Below are positions 17,106-27,225 of a stretch of 64,000 nucleotides of DNA, piece by piece. The notes below the pieces were generated by a model. It searched no databases and had not been told where the DNA came from. It saw only the letters and a list, made by a program, of their open reading frames with translations. Numbering within the stretch: position 1 is the stretch's first letter; every line of letters starts with the position of its first letter. The translations under genes were made by a program, and so were the position numbers. The stretch comes from Lachnospiraceae bacterium (lineage in GTDB: Bacteria; Bacillota; Clostridia; Lachnospirales; Lachnospiraceae), in NCBI GenBank assembly GCA_900772845.1, contig CAAGSD010000022.1, positions 1 to 64,000 on the forward strand, given 5' to 3'.

Positions 17106-19420
17106 TGGAGAATCAGCTGCAGAAGGATCGGGAACACAAGCTTCAGATCAACACGCAGGAGCAGCAGACGATAGAGACGACGGCGTTTGATGAGCGTTTT
17201 TTGCAGCTGAATCAGGAGAGCTATGCGAACCAGACGGCAGAGCCGGATTCGCTTGCATTATATAGGGAAAAGACTGCGGAAATGAAGGATACTGCCGAGC
17301 TTGGAGGGACATCCGGCAAGGGAAAAAAGAGCATTAATGCCGAGAAGAAGGAGAAGATCCGCAGAAGCAAGGCATTGACAGGCAAAGCGACTGCCTATAC
17401 AGAAGAAATTCACACACAACTGGCGCAGGTTCAGCAGGAGACAACCCAAAATGATCCCGAGCTTCAGCTTCGGTTTCTGGAACAGTATCGTTTTACCCCA
17501 CAAATGTTTGTGAGCAGCAATATCCGTGCAAATTTTAAGGAATATGTGAGTCTGGTCAACAGCTATTACAAGCTTCAGGGCTTGTATGAGGAAAGCGAGG
17601 ATGCGGCGGGTATGCAGCGGTTGGAGGCACTTGCACCGATTGTGGAGGCCTTTACGCACAGACTTTCGGTGTACTGTGAACAGAACAGAGTTTTCCTGAG
17701 CGGGGAAATCCTGGCCGATAAACAAAAGGCATCACAGCTGACGCAGCAGGAGATAGATAACTGGTACGGACTGGTCAGTGAGTATGAGCCGGAGACGGCA
17801 GAGCTTCCGGCGGCACCTGAGGAACAGCTGACGGCGGAGGAAATGAAGCAGGTGTGCACCCAGATCCATCTGCTGCGGGAAGACGCCGAGGCAGACCCGA
17901 ACAGCGATCCCGCATGGCTGGAGGATCTGCGGCTGAGAGAGCAACGCTATCAGGCCTATTATCTCCTGGCGGCCAAAAAGGCCGAACTGGCAGACGGCGG
18001 GGACACGGCGGAGCTGGAGCAGACGATCCGGGAACTACAGGAGGATGTCAGGAGGCTGGAACTGCGGAAACTGCGCATGGAACTGGGAATGCCGCAGGCC
18101 GGGCAGCAGACAGAGACTGTCCGCCGGACAAGAGAAGAAGCTATCTCCACGGATTCGGATAAGCTAAGTTACCAGTCAAGAGACCGTCTGGCGGCATTGA
18201 ACCGCAGTCTGCAGGAGGCGGGCGGATCGCCGGATACGGTGGCGTTGATCGGGCAGTATGTACAGGGAACCAGGTACCGGGTCGGCTATACCCGGGAAAG
18301 AGAGAATCTGCAGGCGGCGCGGAAAGCGGTTGAGAAGGCTTTGCAGCAGGAGAATAATGAACAGATCCGCAAGGCACTTTTGGAGGTCAAGTCCTATTTT
18401 GACACAATGACAAACGGCACACTGGTGGTCCCGGAGGGGGCGGAGATCCTTGACTTTCGGAATAAGCGGCCGGAAGAGACCGGTACGGGCCAAAGAGGGG
18501 CTACGCGCAACGCCCTGATCCGCAAGCTGACGTATTGGAGTGACCAGAAGGATACACCGTTGTTTGCCCATGAGCCCACGGTCAATGACCTGAAGCAGCG
18601 TCTGGTTTCCAACTGTTACATGATGGCATCCGTTGCCGGACTGGTGGAGTTTTCACCGGAGATCCTGAAAAGCTGTATCGTGGATGAGGGGGATAGTGTG
18701 GTGGTTCGGCTCTATGAGAGAAAGGTGGTCGAGAAGGCAAAGGAACAGCCTGAGGAAGAAACGTCTGTGGAGGAATTGACGGAGGAAGAGTTACAGGAAG
18801 ACCAGTTGGGGAAAGATCTGCTGAATGGCTTTGAAGTGGTGGATGACATCGAAGAGACGGAATTGGCACCGATCTATGTGCGTGTCAGCAAGGAGATTCC
18901 CCGGATTGCCGGTGCGGATGCATTGTCTTCCGGTGCGCTTTGGATGCAGATGATAGAGAAGGCGTGTGCATTTGTGGGAAAAGAAAATGTCAAGGGCTAC
19001 CAGTCGCTCTGGTACGGCGAGGTCGGATCGTTTCTGGAGCGGCTCCTTGGAATCTCCAAGGAGCCTGTGAACACGGAGAACGAAGACGCTTTGTTCGAAG
19101 AGATCCGCACCGGCAAGGAGCGTGGTTATGTCTATCATGCCGGATCGAAGGGCACAGCAGGCAAGGAGGACGGTCTGAACGGCGGGCACGCCTATACGGT
19201 CATGGGGGCGAAAGAGATTGACGGGAAGAAGTGCATTCTCTTAAGAAACCCCTACAGTACCTTTTCCCTCCAGTATCAGGAGAACGGCGAGAAGACCAGA
19301 ACCGGCGACCTGATCAATGTCTCCTCGGACGAGACCTACGGACAGTTCTATATCGAGGTATCGGATTTCGTCAGAACATTCGAACGGGTGAGCCGTACCA
19401 ACATCGCCGCAGGGACGTAG
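17087..19420 (+). CDS. Calpain-like (family C2) cysteine protease with long helical N-terminus
   Basis: 777 residues, no signal peptide. Residues 1-490 are charged, Gln/Glu-rich and helical, with probable coiled coils. The C-terminal third resembles the calpain core. The putative catalytic Cys510 lies in VNDLKQRLVSNCYMMASVAG, His701 in GGHAYTVMG and Asn721 in LLRNPYS, giving the order Cys-His-Asn with calpain-like local motifs. The residue before the Cys is Asn instead of the usual Asp. AAGGGGGAC precedes the ATG, which lies inside the GNAT gene. Bacterial calpain-like proteins are uncommon and poorly understood; the target is unknown. Confidence 0.75.
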   Translation: MDGKGMMENQLQKDREHKLQINTQEQQTIETTAFDERFLQLNQESYANQTAEPDSLALYREKTAEMKDTAELGGTSGKGKKSINAEKKEKIRRSKALTGKATAYTEEIHTQLAQVQQETTQNDPELQLRFLEQYRFTPQMFVSSNIRANFKEYVSLVNSYYKLQGLYEESEDAAGMQRLEALAPIVEAFTHRLSVYCEQNRVFLSGEILADKQKASQLTQQEIDNWYGLVSEYEPETAELPAAPEEQLTAEEMKQVCTQIHLLREDAEADPNSDPAWLEDLRLREQRYQAYYLLAAKKAELADGGDTAELEQTIRELQEDVRRLELRKLRMELGMPQAGQQTETVRRTREEAISTDSDKLSYQSRDRLAALNRSLQEAGGSPDTVALIGQYVQGTRYRVGYTRERENLQAARKAVEKALQQENNEQIRKALLEVKSYFDTMTNGTLVVPEGAEILDFRNKRPEETGTGQRGATRNALIRKLTYWSDQKDTPLFAHEPTVNDLKQRLVSNCYMMASVAGLVEFSPEILKSCIVDEGDSVVVRLYERKVVEKAKEQPEEETSVEELTEEELQEDQLGKDLLNGFEVVDDIEETELAPIYVRVSKEIPRIAGADALSSGALWMQMIEKACAFVGKENVKGYQSLWYGEVGSFLERLLGISKEPVNTENEDALFEEIRTGKERGYVYHAGSKGTAGKEDGLNGGHAYTVMGAKEIDGKKCILLRNPYSTFSLQYQENGEKTRTGDLINVSSDETYGQFYIEVSDFVRTFERVSRTNIAAGT

Positions 19421-19486
19421 CGGTCAGCCCGGGGATGGGTAACAACAGGAAAAAAGTTTATATCAGAAAACGAGGAGGGTGCTGAA

Positions 19487-21148
19487 ATGAAGAAGAAAAT
19501 GGGGTATTTGCAGTTGATTTTAATGATCGGCTGCATTCCGATGCTTGCAACGATGGTTGCCCTGACGGTATATGCATCAAGTAAAATGAAAAATGAACTG
19601 GTCGACAGTACCTATCTGCGGCTGAAGGCATGTGCTACATCAGTGGAGCAGTATTTCACATGGGATATTCGTGAGGATATTCTGGAAAAGGATGATATCA
19701 GTTATCAGTTTATAGATTCTTTGCAGGATGAACATATTGAACAGACGCTTTTCATGGAGGATGAGAGATATATTACTTCCGTTGTGGATCAGGATGGGAA
19801 CAGGGCAGAAGGAACCAAGGCAGATCCACAGATATGGGAGACGGTCAGAGCCGGTAACGATTATAAGACCGACGGAGTAGAGATTCTGGGAGAAGAATAT
19901 TATGTCTATTATATGCCGGTATGTTCCGATGACGGAGAGATTCTGGGAATGGCTTTTGCCGGTGAACGGGAGAGCATAGTTCAGGATGCAATATCCGACA
20001 TGTTAAGAAGTCTGGTTCTGCGCTCAGTATGTCTGAATGTTCTTTTTATTGCTGTCATGGTTTATCTGTCGTTCAAAATACGAAAACCATTACTGACGAC
20101 TGCAGAATATATTGACCAAATTGCAAATGGTAATCTGTCAGGCAATCTTGAAGCGAAATCAGTGATCCGTGAAGTGACCACTCTGATCAGGGCATCTGTC
20201 AGCCTGAAGGATAAATTGAGCAGTATTGTCACCGAGGTGGATGGACATGCTGCACAATTGGATAGCAGCATGGAATTATTAAATACATTGGCATCTGCAA
20301 GCAGTAAGGGAACCAACCAGATCAGACAGGCTGTGGACGAACTGGCTGCAACCGCTGCATCACTGGCAGAGAATGTACAGACTGTTAATTCCAGAATGTT
20401 GGAGATGGGGGACAATGTTAATGCGATCCATTCGGAGACAGTAACATTGAATGAGAATTCCAATAAAATGGATCGTGCCAATCGTAATGCTTCAGAATCC
20501 ATGAATCTGGTGCTGGAAAGCTCGCATACCTCTTCGGACATTATTACTGAGATGATCGTACAGGTAAAGGCAACCAATGAGGCCATTGCATCCATTAGTA
20601 AAGCAGTGGAACTGATTTCCGATATTACCGCACAGACGAATCTATTGTCATTGAATGCTTCCATTGAAGCAGCGAGGGCAGGACAGGCAGGCAAAGGCTT
20701 CGCTGTGGTCGCTACAGAGATCAAACAGCTCGCTGAACAGAGCAGCCAGAGTGCGGATACGATCAAGAAAATTGCTGATGATATTCTCGAAAAATCTAAT
20801 AAATCTGTAGAGTTGGCTGAACGGATGCGTGCACTGGCAGAAAAAGAGCAGGCAGACATCGGAGGTGCCAAGAATGGTTTTGATACTCTGAGCCAGATTA
20901 TTGAGGCTAATGTTACGACAGCGGGAATTATTGCGGAAAAAACGAAGAATCTGGAGGAATTGAAACAAACTATTATAAATAGTATAACAGAACTGAGTGC
21001 GATCAGTGAAGAGAATGCAGCCAGCAACGAGGAAGTAACGGCAAACGTCTCTGATATCGCAGAATCAGTTAACAAAATTTCGGATGATACAGGAACAATT
21101 AAAAAGGTATCCACTGATCTGGAAGAGTTGATGCAGTATTTTAAGTAG
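19487..21148 (+). CDS. Methyl-accepting chemotaxis protein
   Basis: A 553-residue chemoreceptor. It has a first transmembrane helix (about 8-28), a periplasmic Cache-like sensor (about 30-170), a second helix (about 178-200), a HAMP linker and a cytoplasmic signalling domain. The domain's conserved tip reads [20 protein letters not shown] and continues [15 protein letters not shown]. The ligand cannot be predicted. GAGGAGGGTG precedes the ATG. Together with the FliD-like gene it hints that the organism is or was motile, although no motility operon is in the window. Confidence 0.95.
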   Translation: MKKKMGYLQLILMIGCIPMLATMVALTVYASSKMKNELVDSTYLRLKACATSVEQYFTWDIREDILEKDDISYQFIDSLQDEHIEQTLFMEDERYITSVVDQDGNRAEGTKADPQIWETVRAGNDYKTDGVEILGEEYYVYYMPVCSDDGEILGMAFAGERESIVQDAISDMLRSLVLRSVCLNVLFIAVMVYLSFKIRKPLLTTAEYIDQIANGNLSGNLEAKSVIREVTTLIRASVSLKDKLSSIVTEVDGHAAQLDSSMELLNTLASASSKGTNQIRQAVDELAATAASLAENVQTVNSRMLEMGDNVNAIHSETVTLNENSNKMDRANRNASESMNLVLESSHTSSDIITEMIVQVKATNEAIASISKAVELISDITAQTNLLSLNASIEAARAGQAGKGFAVVATEIKQLAEQSSQSADTIKKIADDILEKSNKSVELAERMRALAEKEQADIGGAKNGFDTLSQIIEANVTTAGIIAEKTKNLEELKQTIINSITELSAISEENAASNEEVTANVSDIAESVNKISDDTGTIKKVSTDLEELMQYFK

Positions 21149-21194
21149 TTTAAGATATTTAGGGAAATTTGTGGACTGGTGTTGTCATATGTGT

Positions 21195-21200
21195 TATAAT
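21195..21200 (+). promoter_or_regulatory. Extended -10 promoter element of the NlpC/P60 gene
   Basis: TATAAT is preceded by TGT (extended -10), 50 bp before the start codon. A poor -35 match (TGGACT) lies 17 bp upstream. Confidence 0.5.
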
Positions 21201-21249
21201 TCCGAACGTTATCAGAAAACTGAAGTTGTAGGAAGTAACAGGGATTATA

Positions 21250-22491
21250 ATGAAAAAAAGAATGTTCATGGTACTGGCGGTAGCTCTCACAGGCAGTAGT
21301 CTGGTGGCAGCAGCAGGAACCGGAGAACTAAAAATACAGAGTGAAGCCTCAGTACAGAAAGTATATGCGTCAGAAATACATCAGATCGGTGTCGAGCCGA
21401 TCCCGGCCACCGGGCAGATCACCATTGAGGATCTGCTGGCGGTACAGGGCAGTGAGACCGAGGATCCCCGGGCAGCGGAAGAACTGACAGATTCTGCGGA
21501 TGTTCCTGTGGCGGAAGCGTCTGTAGAGGACACGAATGAAGACGAGTATGCATCGTTAGCCATTGCCAATGTGACCAATTATGTGAATGTGAGAACCGAA
21601 CCGAACACGGACAGTGCCGTAGTAGGCAAAATCTATGATGGAGCCGTAGCACAGATCCTGGGTGTGGCGGGAGAAGATCAGGACTGGTTTCAGATCGTCT
21701 CAGGAAATGTGGAAGGATATATCAAAGCTGAGTTTTTCATCTACGGAGCTGCTGCAGCTGAGGTAGTAGACAATTATGTGACCAGATATGCTGTTGTTAC
21801 CGCAGACCGTCTGAATGTGAGACAGGAACCGGCTGCGGATGCAAAGCGGATTGGCTATATTGATAATGGAGAGAAGGCTGAGATCCTTGAGAATGATGGG
21901 AAATGGCTGAAGGTAAAGTATACAGAAGACAAGGAAGGTTATGTCTCTGCGGAATACGTGACGATTTCCGAAGAATTCATCTATGCGAAGACCATCGAAG
22001 AGGAACAGGCAGAGATTGCAGCACAGAAAGCACTGCAGGAGAGAGAGCAAAGTACGGAGCAGGAGACACCGGAGGTGATCACGAATATCACACTTCCGAC
22101 TACTACCTATACCTCTAATGCGGAGCTCAGACAGGGAATTATTGATTATGCCATGCAGTATCTCGGTAACCGGTATGTACATGGTGGTTCCAGCCTGTCG
22201 GGAGGAACGGACTGCTCGGGCTTTACCTGCTTTATCTATGCGGAGTTCGGCTATTCCATCAGCCGCACGCCGGGAGGTCAGTATTCCGGTGCGGGACGCA
22301 GCATCAGTTCAGAGGAACTGCAGCCCGGAGATATCATATGTTATAGTTCCAATGGTGGGAAAAGTTGTACCCATGTGGGACTGTATATTGGTGATGGACA
22401 GATCATTCATTCCGCCAACTCGCGGAAAGGTGTCATCATCAGTGCTGTGGATTACAGTCCCATCATTGGTATGAGAAATGTTATTGATTAA
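21250..22491 (+). CDS. SH3b-SH3b-NlpC/P60 cell-wall hydrolase
   Basis: A 413-residue secreted protein. A signal peptide (about 1-22, charged start then VLAVALTGSSLVAAAG) is followed by an acidic linker. Two bacterial SH3 domains come next (about 100-165 and 175-240, each with NVRxEP), then a Gln/Glu-rich linker and an NlpC/P60 peptidase (about 295-413). Catalytic Cys322 is in GGTDCSGF and His375 in THVGLYIG. Such enzymes cleave D-Glu-diaminopimelate bonds in peptidoglycan peptides. The 3' end overlaps the convergent CapA-type gene by 11 bases. Confidence 0.93.
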   Translation: MKKRMFMVLAVALTGSSLVAAAGTGELKIQSEASVQKVYASEIHQIGVEPIPATGQITIEDLLAVQGSETEDPRAAEELTDSADVPVAEASVEDTNEDEYASLAIANVTNYVNVRTEPNTDSAVVGKIYDGAVAQILGVAGEDQDWFQIVSGNVEGYIKAEFFIYGAAAAEVVDNYVTRYAVVTADRLNVRQEPAADAKRIGYIDNGEKAEILENDGKWLKVKYTEDKEGYVSAEYVTISEEFIYAKTIEEEQAEIAAQKALQEREQSTEQETPEVITNITLPTTTYTSNAELRQGIIDYAMQYLGNRYVHGGSSLSGGTDCSGFTCFIYAEFGYSISRTPGGQYSGAGRSISSEELQPGDIICYSSNGGKSCTHVGLYIGDGQIIHSANSRKGVIISAVDYSPIIGMRNVID

Positions 22492-23800
22492 TAGAACCGG
22501 TTTTGAAATTATGGAGCGCCTGATCTTTGGTGAGTACGAAATCACCGAGGATCTCGTCGCTCCATTTTTGCAGGTCTTCCAAGTGAAGCACCACACCACC
22601 ATAGTTTCGTATACCATGGGAGGCAGCCAGCTCTTCATTATAGTCCTCCAGAAGGTACACATTTTTAAAACGTACCGGGCCTGAGGTATACTGGCAGACC
22701 AGCGGGATTACACCGGTAGTCTTACGCTCGATGGAGACACCGTCCTCTGCAACATGAAAAGTCAGCCAGGCCATGCTCTCTAACATGCTGAGAGCATTTT
22801 TCTGCGTAGACACATAATTGCCCAGTGAATAATAGCACAGGGCCTCGTTGCCGTTTTCAGCGGTGATCCATTCCACAGGCTCTACTACATGGGGATGGGT
22901 TCCGATAATGACATCGGCACCGGCCTCTGTCATCTCCAGTGCCCATTTTTCCTGATAGCTTGAGATTTTGGAGGAATACTCGGTTCCCCAATGAGGACAG
23001 ACAATGACGATGTCTGCCAGTTCTTCTGCCCGGGAGATATCTTCTAAGACTTGCGGGTTCAGCGTGGTGAAGTCCATCTGTCCATTTTTCTCATTTACGG
23101 CACACAGAAGATTCAGATGCCCCAGCAGATCTAAGGGGAGTGTCTCGGTATTGGCACCGTAGGTATAATTTAAGATGGCAAAAGTGACATCATCGACGGT
23201 AAGTAACGGAATGTCATCTGCTTGTGAAGCGTCTTCGTGAATACCGGTTACCAGTATCTCCGGGTGCTCGTTTTTCCAGAAATCCGCACAGTACAACAGC
23301 CCGTCCAGCTTCTGATCCGCAGTATGATTGGAGGCCTGGAGGACTACATTGAATCCGGCATCTGCAATCGCATCCCCCACTTCGGTAGGAGAATTAAAAT
23401 AGGGAAAACCGGAAAATCCCCGGGAATTGCCGGCCATGACAGTTTCCTGATTGATGATCTTCACATCTGCGGTATCCAGAAACGGACGGATTCCGTCAAA
23501 CAGTATGGAGAAATCATAAGTTCCGTCCTCCTGCTTTCCACTGGCCACGATTCCCAGATGCATCAGGTTGTCCCCGACAGCCATGAGCGTAATGTCATGC
23601 TCAGGGAAGGGAGTGGGGGTCGGCTCCGGCGTAGGAACGGGAACCGGTGTGGCAGAAGGCGGTGCAGAGGTCTGGGGAACGATAACAACATCGCTGCCTG
23701 CAGCAGTCTCTTCCAGAAAGTAATAGCCGCCCATGCCCGCCAGTAACAGTAACGGAACAAGAACCAACAGCAGATAGAAACGTGAAATCGGTCTTTTCAT
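22481..23800 (-). CDS. CapA-family (poly-gamma-glutamate synthesis-type) protein
   Basis: A 439-residue protein. An N-terminal membrane anchor (about 8-27) and a Pro/Thr linker (VPVPTPEPTPTPFPEH) precede a CapA/PGA_cap metallophosphatase-like domain. Its motifs are MAVGDNLMH, INQETVMAGN, LQASNHTADQ and IIGTHPHVVEPVEW. The domain lies outside the membrane. Family members act in poly-gamma-glutamate handling, but no capBC partners are present, so a more general cell-surface role is likely. The gene is transcribed toward the NlpC gene and away from the amino-acid transporter. Confidence 0.88.
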   Translation of the reverse strand: MKRPISRFYLLLVLVPLLLLAGMGGYYFLEETAAGSDVVIVPQTSAPPSATPVPVPTPEPTPTPFPEHDITLMAVGDNLMHLGIVASGKQEDGTYDFSILFDGIRPFLDTADVKIINQETVMAGNSRGFSGFPYFNSPTEVGDAIADAGFNVVLQASNHTADQKLDGLLYCADFWKNEHPEILVTGIHEDASQADDIPLLTVDDVTFAILNYTYGANTETLPLDLLGHLNLLCAVNEKNGQMDFTTLNPQVLEDISRAEELADIVIVCPHWGTEYSSKISSYQEKWALEMTEAGADVIIGTHPHVVEPVEWITAENGNEALCYYSLGNYVSTQKNALSMLESMAWLTFHVAEDGVSIERKTTGVIPLVCQYTSGPVRFKNVYLLEDYNEELAASHGIRNYGGVVLHLEDLQKWSDEILGDFVLTKDQALHNFKTGSINQ

Positions 23801-23866
23801 ATGTTATCCTTTATTATTATGGAATTCCGGTTACAAGGCCTGTTTACAATCAAAAGTAACAATAGT

Positions 23867-23895
23867 ATTATAGCATGGATCATATTTCTTAGCAA
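23867..23895 (-). promoter_or_regulatory. Promoter of the CapA-type gene
   Basis: Read on the minus strand, TTGCTA (23895-23890), a 17-bp spacer and TATAAT (23872-23867) form a good vegetative promoter, 67 bp before the start codon. Confidence 0.65.
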
Positions 23896-23922
23896 AAAGG
23901 AAAATAAATCACTGTTTTCCTA

Positions 23923-23951
23923 TTGACATAGTATGAAATAAAGGATATAAT
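23923..23951 (+). promoter_or_regulatory. Promoter of the amino-acid binding protein gene
   Basis: A consensus TTGACA (23923-23928), 17-bp spacer and TATAAT (23946-23951). An imperfect inverted repeat, CTCATAAGT with ACTTAAATGAG (about 23955-23983), overlaps the expected transcription start and could be an operator. Confidence 0.8.
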
Positions 23952-24008
23952 CCTACTCATAAGTTGATTCGATACTTAAATGAGACATCGAAGAGGAGGA
24001 AAAGGATT

Positions 24009-24902
24009 ATGAAGAAGTTTGAGTGGAAGAATGTTTTGGCACTGGCATTAACAGGAGTACTGGCACTGGGCCTGACCGCATGCGGCAGCAGTGACAACAA
24101 AACCGCAGACGCAGGAAGCGCAGCGGCGGCAGACGGCAAGGCAGTATACCGCACACTGGATGAGATCAAGGAGAGCGGTACGATCAATATCGGTGTATTC
24201 TCCGATAAAAACCCGTTCGGTTATGTGGATGAGAACGGTGAATATCAGGGCTATGATGTGTATTATGCAAGAAGACTCGGCGAAGACCTGGGGGTAGATG
24301 TGAACTTCGTATCTACCGAGGCAGCCAATCGTATTGAGTATCTGCAGACCGGCAAGGTGGATGTGATCCTGGCTAACTTCACCGTAACTCCCGAGAGAGC
24401 AGAGGAAGTAGATTTCGCTTCTCCTTATATGAATGTAGCTCTTGGTGTAGTATCCAAGGATGACAATGTGATCACCAGTCTGGATAACTGGAATGCAGAT
24501 GATTCCATCATCGTGATCTCCGGAACTACTGCAGAGACCTATCTGATCGCCAACTATCCGGACATTCCTTTACAGAAGTTTGATTCCTATGCAACCGCTA
24601 AGGAAGCTTTTGAAAACGGTACTTCCGTAGCATGGGCAAACGACAATACCGAGGTTATCGCATTTGCCCTGCAGAATGAGGGCTATACCGTAGGTATTCC
24701 TTCCCTGGGCAGCGCAGATACCATTGCACCCGCAGTATCCAAGGGCAACACCACCTTGCTTGACTGGATCAATGATGAGATCGCAAGCCTTGGTGAGGAG
24801 AACTTCTTCCATGCAGATTACGAGGCAACTCTGGCAGACACCTATGGCCTGGATTACGAGGAAAGCCTGGTGGTAGAGGGCGGCAAGGTAAACGCACAAT
24901 AA
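24009..24902 (+). CDS. Polar amino-acid ABC transporter, substrate-binding lipoprotein
   Basis: About 297 residues. The lipoprotein signal ends in LGLTAC with the acylated Cys25. A family 3 solute-binding domain follows: GTINIGVFSDKNPFGYVDENG (cut at the motif core IGVFSDKNPFGY), QGYDVYYARRLGEDLG and VTPERAEEVDFASPY. It captures an amino acid outside the membrane for the permeases encoded downstream. AGGAGGAAAAGG fixes the ATG at 24009. The ligand could be cystine, glutamate or similar and cannot be read from sequence. A terminator separates it from the permeases, which have their own promoter, so binding protein and permeases can be expressed at different levels. Confidence 0.93.
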   Translation: MKKFEWKNVLALALTGVLALGLTACGSSDNKTADAGSAAAADGKAVYRTLDEIKESGTINIGVFSDKNPFGYVDENGEYQGYDVYYARRLGEDLGVDVNFVSTEAANRIEYLQTGKVDVILANFTVTPERAEEVDFASPYMNVALGVVSKDDNVITSLDNWNADDSIIVISGTTAETYLIANYPDIPLQKFDSYATAKEAFENGTSVAWANDNTEVIAFALQNEGYTVGIPSLGSADTIAPAVSKGNTTLLDWINDEIASLGEENFFHADYEATLADTYGLDYEESLVVEGGKVNAQ

Positions 24903-24932
24903 GTACGGATCGGAATAGAATGATAGAGAGGG

Positions 24933-24969
24933 GACTGCGGGGCACGTATGTTGCCGCCGCAGTCTTTTC
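24933..24969 (+). terminator. Terminator after the binding-protein gene
   Basis: GACTGCGG pairs with CCGCAGTC, with GGCA/TGCC pairing inside, followed by TTTTCTT. It abuts the next promoter. Confidence 0.75.
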
Positions 24970-24998
24970 TTGCATCGGGGAACTTCTTTTGTTATAAT
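24970..24998 (+). promoter_or_regulatory. Promoter of the permease-ATPase operon
   Basis: TTGCAT (24970-24975), a 17-bp spacer and TATAAT (24993-24998) lie about 95 bp before the first permease gene. Confidence 0.7.
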
Positions 24999-25011
24999 CT
25001 AAAAGTTGTGT

Positions 25012-25057
25012 GTAACGATTCAGAGGCGGTTTTGCGAATGGAGTTCTGAATTGTTAT
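25012..25057 (-). repeat. Miniature family 1 palindromic repeat
   Basis: Arms AACGATTCAGA and TCTGAATTGTT flank 20 bases containing GCGGTTTTGCGAATGGAG. On the minus strand these are the landmarks of the left end of the full repeats at 42817 and 49604. It looks like an internal deletion derivative that keeps both ends. It lies in the leader of the permease operon. Confidence 0.6.
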
Positions 25058-25092
25058 GATTGTTGGAAAGCTCCTTGAAAGGAAAGAAATAA

Positions 25093-25752
25093 ATGAACTG
25101 GGAATTTATAGGAAAATATCTGCCCATGTATGAAAAGGCAGCGCTGCTTACCGTGAAGATCGGTGTCATCGGTATCCTGTTTGCGATTCTGGTGGGGCTC
25201 ATCTGTGCAGCGGTTCAATATTATAAAGTGCCGGTGCTTCGATGGATCGTAACGGTCTACGTGGAGCTGAGCCGTAACACACCGCTTCTGGTGCAGCTGT
25301 TTTTTATCTATTACGGCTTCCCGAAGGTCGGGATCCGGATGTCGGCGGAGCTGTGCGGTGTAGTCGGGCTGGCATTCTTAGGCGGCAGCTATATGGCAGA
25401 AAGCTTCCGTAGCGGCCTGGAATCCGTAGAACCCATTCAGAGTGAAAGTGCCATCAGCCTGGGAATGAATTCCCGACAGGTGTTGGGATATGTGATCCTG
25501 CCGCAGGCAATGTCCACCAGTATTCCCGCATTTGTGGCAAATATCATTTTCCTGTTAAAAGAGACCAGTGTGTTCAGCGCCATCAGTCTGATGGACCTGA
25601 TGTTCACTGCCAAAGACCTGATCGGTCTCTATTACAAGACCACGGAGAGCCTGTTCCTCCTGGTAGTATTTTATCTGCTGATCCTGTTGCCTGTATCGAT
25701 CATAGGATCATTGGTGGAGAGGAGGATGCGTTATGCCGGATTTGGGGATTGA
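25093..25752 (+). CDS. Polar amino-acid ABC transporter permease 1
   Basis: A 219-residue inner-membrane permease of the His/Glu/Gln type with about five helices. The family loop is visible: VELSRNTPLLVQLFFIYYG near residue 55 and the EAA-like segment SESAISLGMNSRQVLGYVIL around 115-140. GAAAGGAAAG precedes the ATG. The gene overlaps the next permease by 20 bases, so the two are co-translated and probably form a heterodimeric channel. Confidence 0.93.
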   Translation: MNWEFIGKYLPMYEKAALLTVKIGVIGILFAILVGLICAAVQYYKVPVLRWIVTVYVELSRNTPLLVQLFFIYYGFPKVGIRMSAELCGVVGLAFLGGSYMAESFRSGLESVEPIQSESAISLGMNSRQVLGYVILPQAMSTSIPAFVANIIFLLKETSVFSAISLMDLMFTAKDLIGLYYKTTESLFLLVVFYLLILLPVSIIGSLVERRMRYAGFGD

Positions 25753-26407
25753 TGTTCTATTCAAAGGCACAAATATGCTCCGCCTGCTGCAGGGTTTGTG
25801 GGTAGCCATGAAGATCAGTATTGTGTCCATCCTGATCAGTATGCCCCTGGGGATTCTGGTGGGGGCACTGATGACGGTAAAAAATAAAGTGGTGAAAGCG
25901 ATCTTCCGTGTCTATCTGGAATTTATCCGGATCATGCCGCAGCTGGTATTATTGTTCATCGTATATTTCGGATCTACCAGAGCACTGGGCTGGAACTTAT
26001 CCGGTGAGGTGGCATCCGTTATTGTCTTCGTTCTGTGGGGAACCGCAGAGATGGGAGATCTGGTGCGCGGAGCCCTGATCAGTATTCCGAAGCATCAGTA
26101 CGAAAGTAGTGAAGCACTGGGATTCAGTAAAATACAGACGTATCTGTATATCATTATTCCGCAGACCGTGCGGAGACTGATCCCGCTGTCCATCAACCTG
26201 ATCACCCGTATGATCAAGACTACCAGCCTGGTACTGATGATCGGTGTGGTGGAGATGTTAAAAGTAGCGCAGCAGATCATTGAGGCAAACCGTATGAGCA
26301 GTCCGAATGCTGCTTTTGGCGTATTCCTTGTAGTATTCGTTCTGTATTTCTTTGCCTGCTGGCCCTTCAGTGTTCTGGCCAGAGTGTTGGAGAAGAAGTG
26401 GAATTAG
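25733..26407 (+). CDS. Polar amino-acid ABC transporter permease 2
   Basis: A 224-residue second permease of the same family (YLEFIRIMPQLVLLFIVYFG; EAA loop near ESSEALGFSKIQTYLYIIIP). It starts inside the upstream permease gene at an ATG preceded by GAGAGGAGG. It pairs with permease 1 and the ATPase encoded 38 bases downstream. Confidence 0.93.
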   Translation: MPDLGIDVLFKGTNMLRLLQGLWVAMKISIVSILISMPLGILVGALMTVKNKVVKAIFRVYLEFIRIMPQLVLLFIVYFGSTRALGWNLSGEVASVIVFVLWGTAEMGDLVRGALISIPKHQYESSEALGFSKIQTYLYIIIPQTVRRLIPLSINLITRMIKTTSLVLMIGVVEMLKVAQQIIEANRMSSPNAAFGVFLVVFVLYFFACWPFSVLARVLEKKWN

Positions 26408-26445
26408 AAATGGAACCGGAGTCGGAATGAGAATGGAGTGAAAAC

Positions 26446-27207
26446 ATGGCAGAGACATTGTTGAAGATAGAAAATCTGACAAAAGAATATGAAGGCCAGA
26501 AGATTCTGGACGGCATCAATCTGGAAGTAAAGCAGGGAGATGTTCTGGTAGTGGTAGGCCCCAGCGGCTGTGGTAAGAGTACGTTGCTTCGCTGCATCAA
26601 TGCACTGGAACCCATTCAGGGCGGTACGATAAAGCTACAGGGTATGGATATCCGTAAGGGCAGCAAAAATATCACCACCCTGCGTCAGAAGATCGGCATG
26701 GTATTCCAGAGTTATGAATTGTTCCCGCATCTGACGGTGCTGGACAATATTACGCTGGCACCGGTCAAAGTACAGAAACGTGATAAGTCAGAGACGCAGA
26801 AGGAGGCCATGGAGCTTCTGGAGCGCGTGGGACTGGCAGACAAGGCGAAGAGCTATCCCAGACAGCTGTCCGGCGGACAGAAACAGAGAGTTGCCATTGT
26901 AAGAGCACTCTGCATGCATCCGGAGATCCTCTTATTCGATGAAGTAACGGCAGCACTGGATCCGGAGATGGTACGAGAGGTGCTGGACGTTATGTTGGAT
27001 CTGGCAAAGCAGGGTAAGACGATGCTCATCGTCACCCATGAAATGCAGTTTGCAAAGGCGGTAGCGGACAAAGTTATTTTCATTGACCAGGGGAAGATCG
27101 TGGAGGAGGCTGCTCCCGATAAGTTTTTCGAGCATCCGGAGACAGAGAGAGCAAAACAGTTCCTGAATGTGTTCACCTTCGAACATGTGGAGCATCACGC
27201 ACAATAG
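26446..27207 (+). CDS. Polar amino-acid ABC transporter ATP-binding protein
   Basis: A 253-residue nucleotide-binding subunit with complete motifs: Walker [11 protein letters not shown]-loop [12 protein letters not shown], signature [11 protein letters not shown], Walker [13 protein letters not shown] and the H-loop TH. The Walker B Glu is intact, so it is active as a homodimer. It is the last gene of the importer operon and is followed by a terminator. Confidence 0.95.
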   Translation: MAETLLKIENLTKEYEGQKILDGINLEVKQGDVLVVVGPSGCGKSTLLRCINALEPIQGGTIKLQGMDIRKGSKNITTLRQKIGMVFQSYELFPHLTVLDNITLAPVKVQKRDKSETQKEAMELLERVGLADKAKSYPRQLSGGQKQRVAIVRALCMHPEILLFDEVTAALDPEMVREVLDVMLDLAKQGKTMLIVTHEMQFAKAVADKVIFIDQGKIVEEAAPDKFFEHPETERAKQFLNVFTFEHVEHHAQ

Positions 27208-27225
27208 TAAAGTAATAAGTATGAG

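Noticed and set aside
20062..21114. Long minus-strand open frame of 350 codons inside the chemoreceptor gene
   Set aside because: It is antisense to a clear MCP signalling domain, has no ribosome site, and has the Ser/Ala-rich composition expected from the complement of MCP codons.
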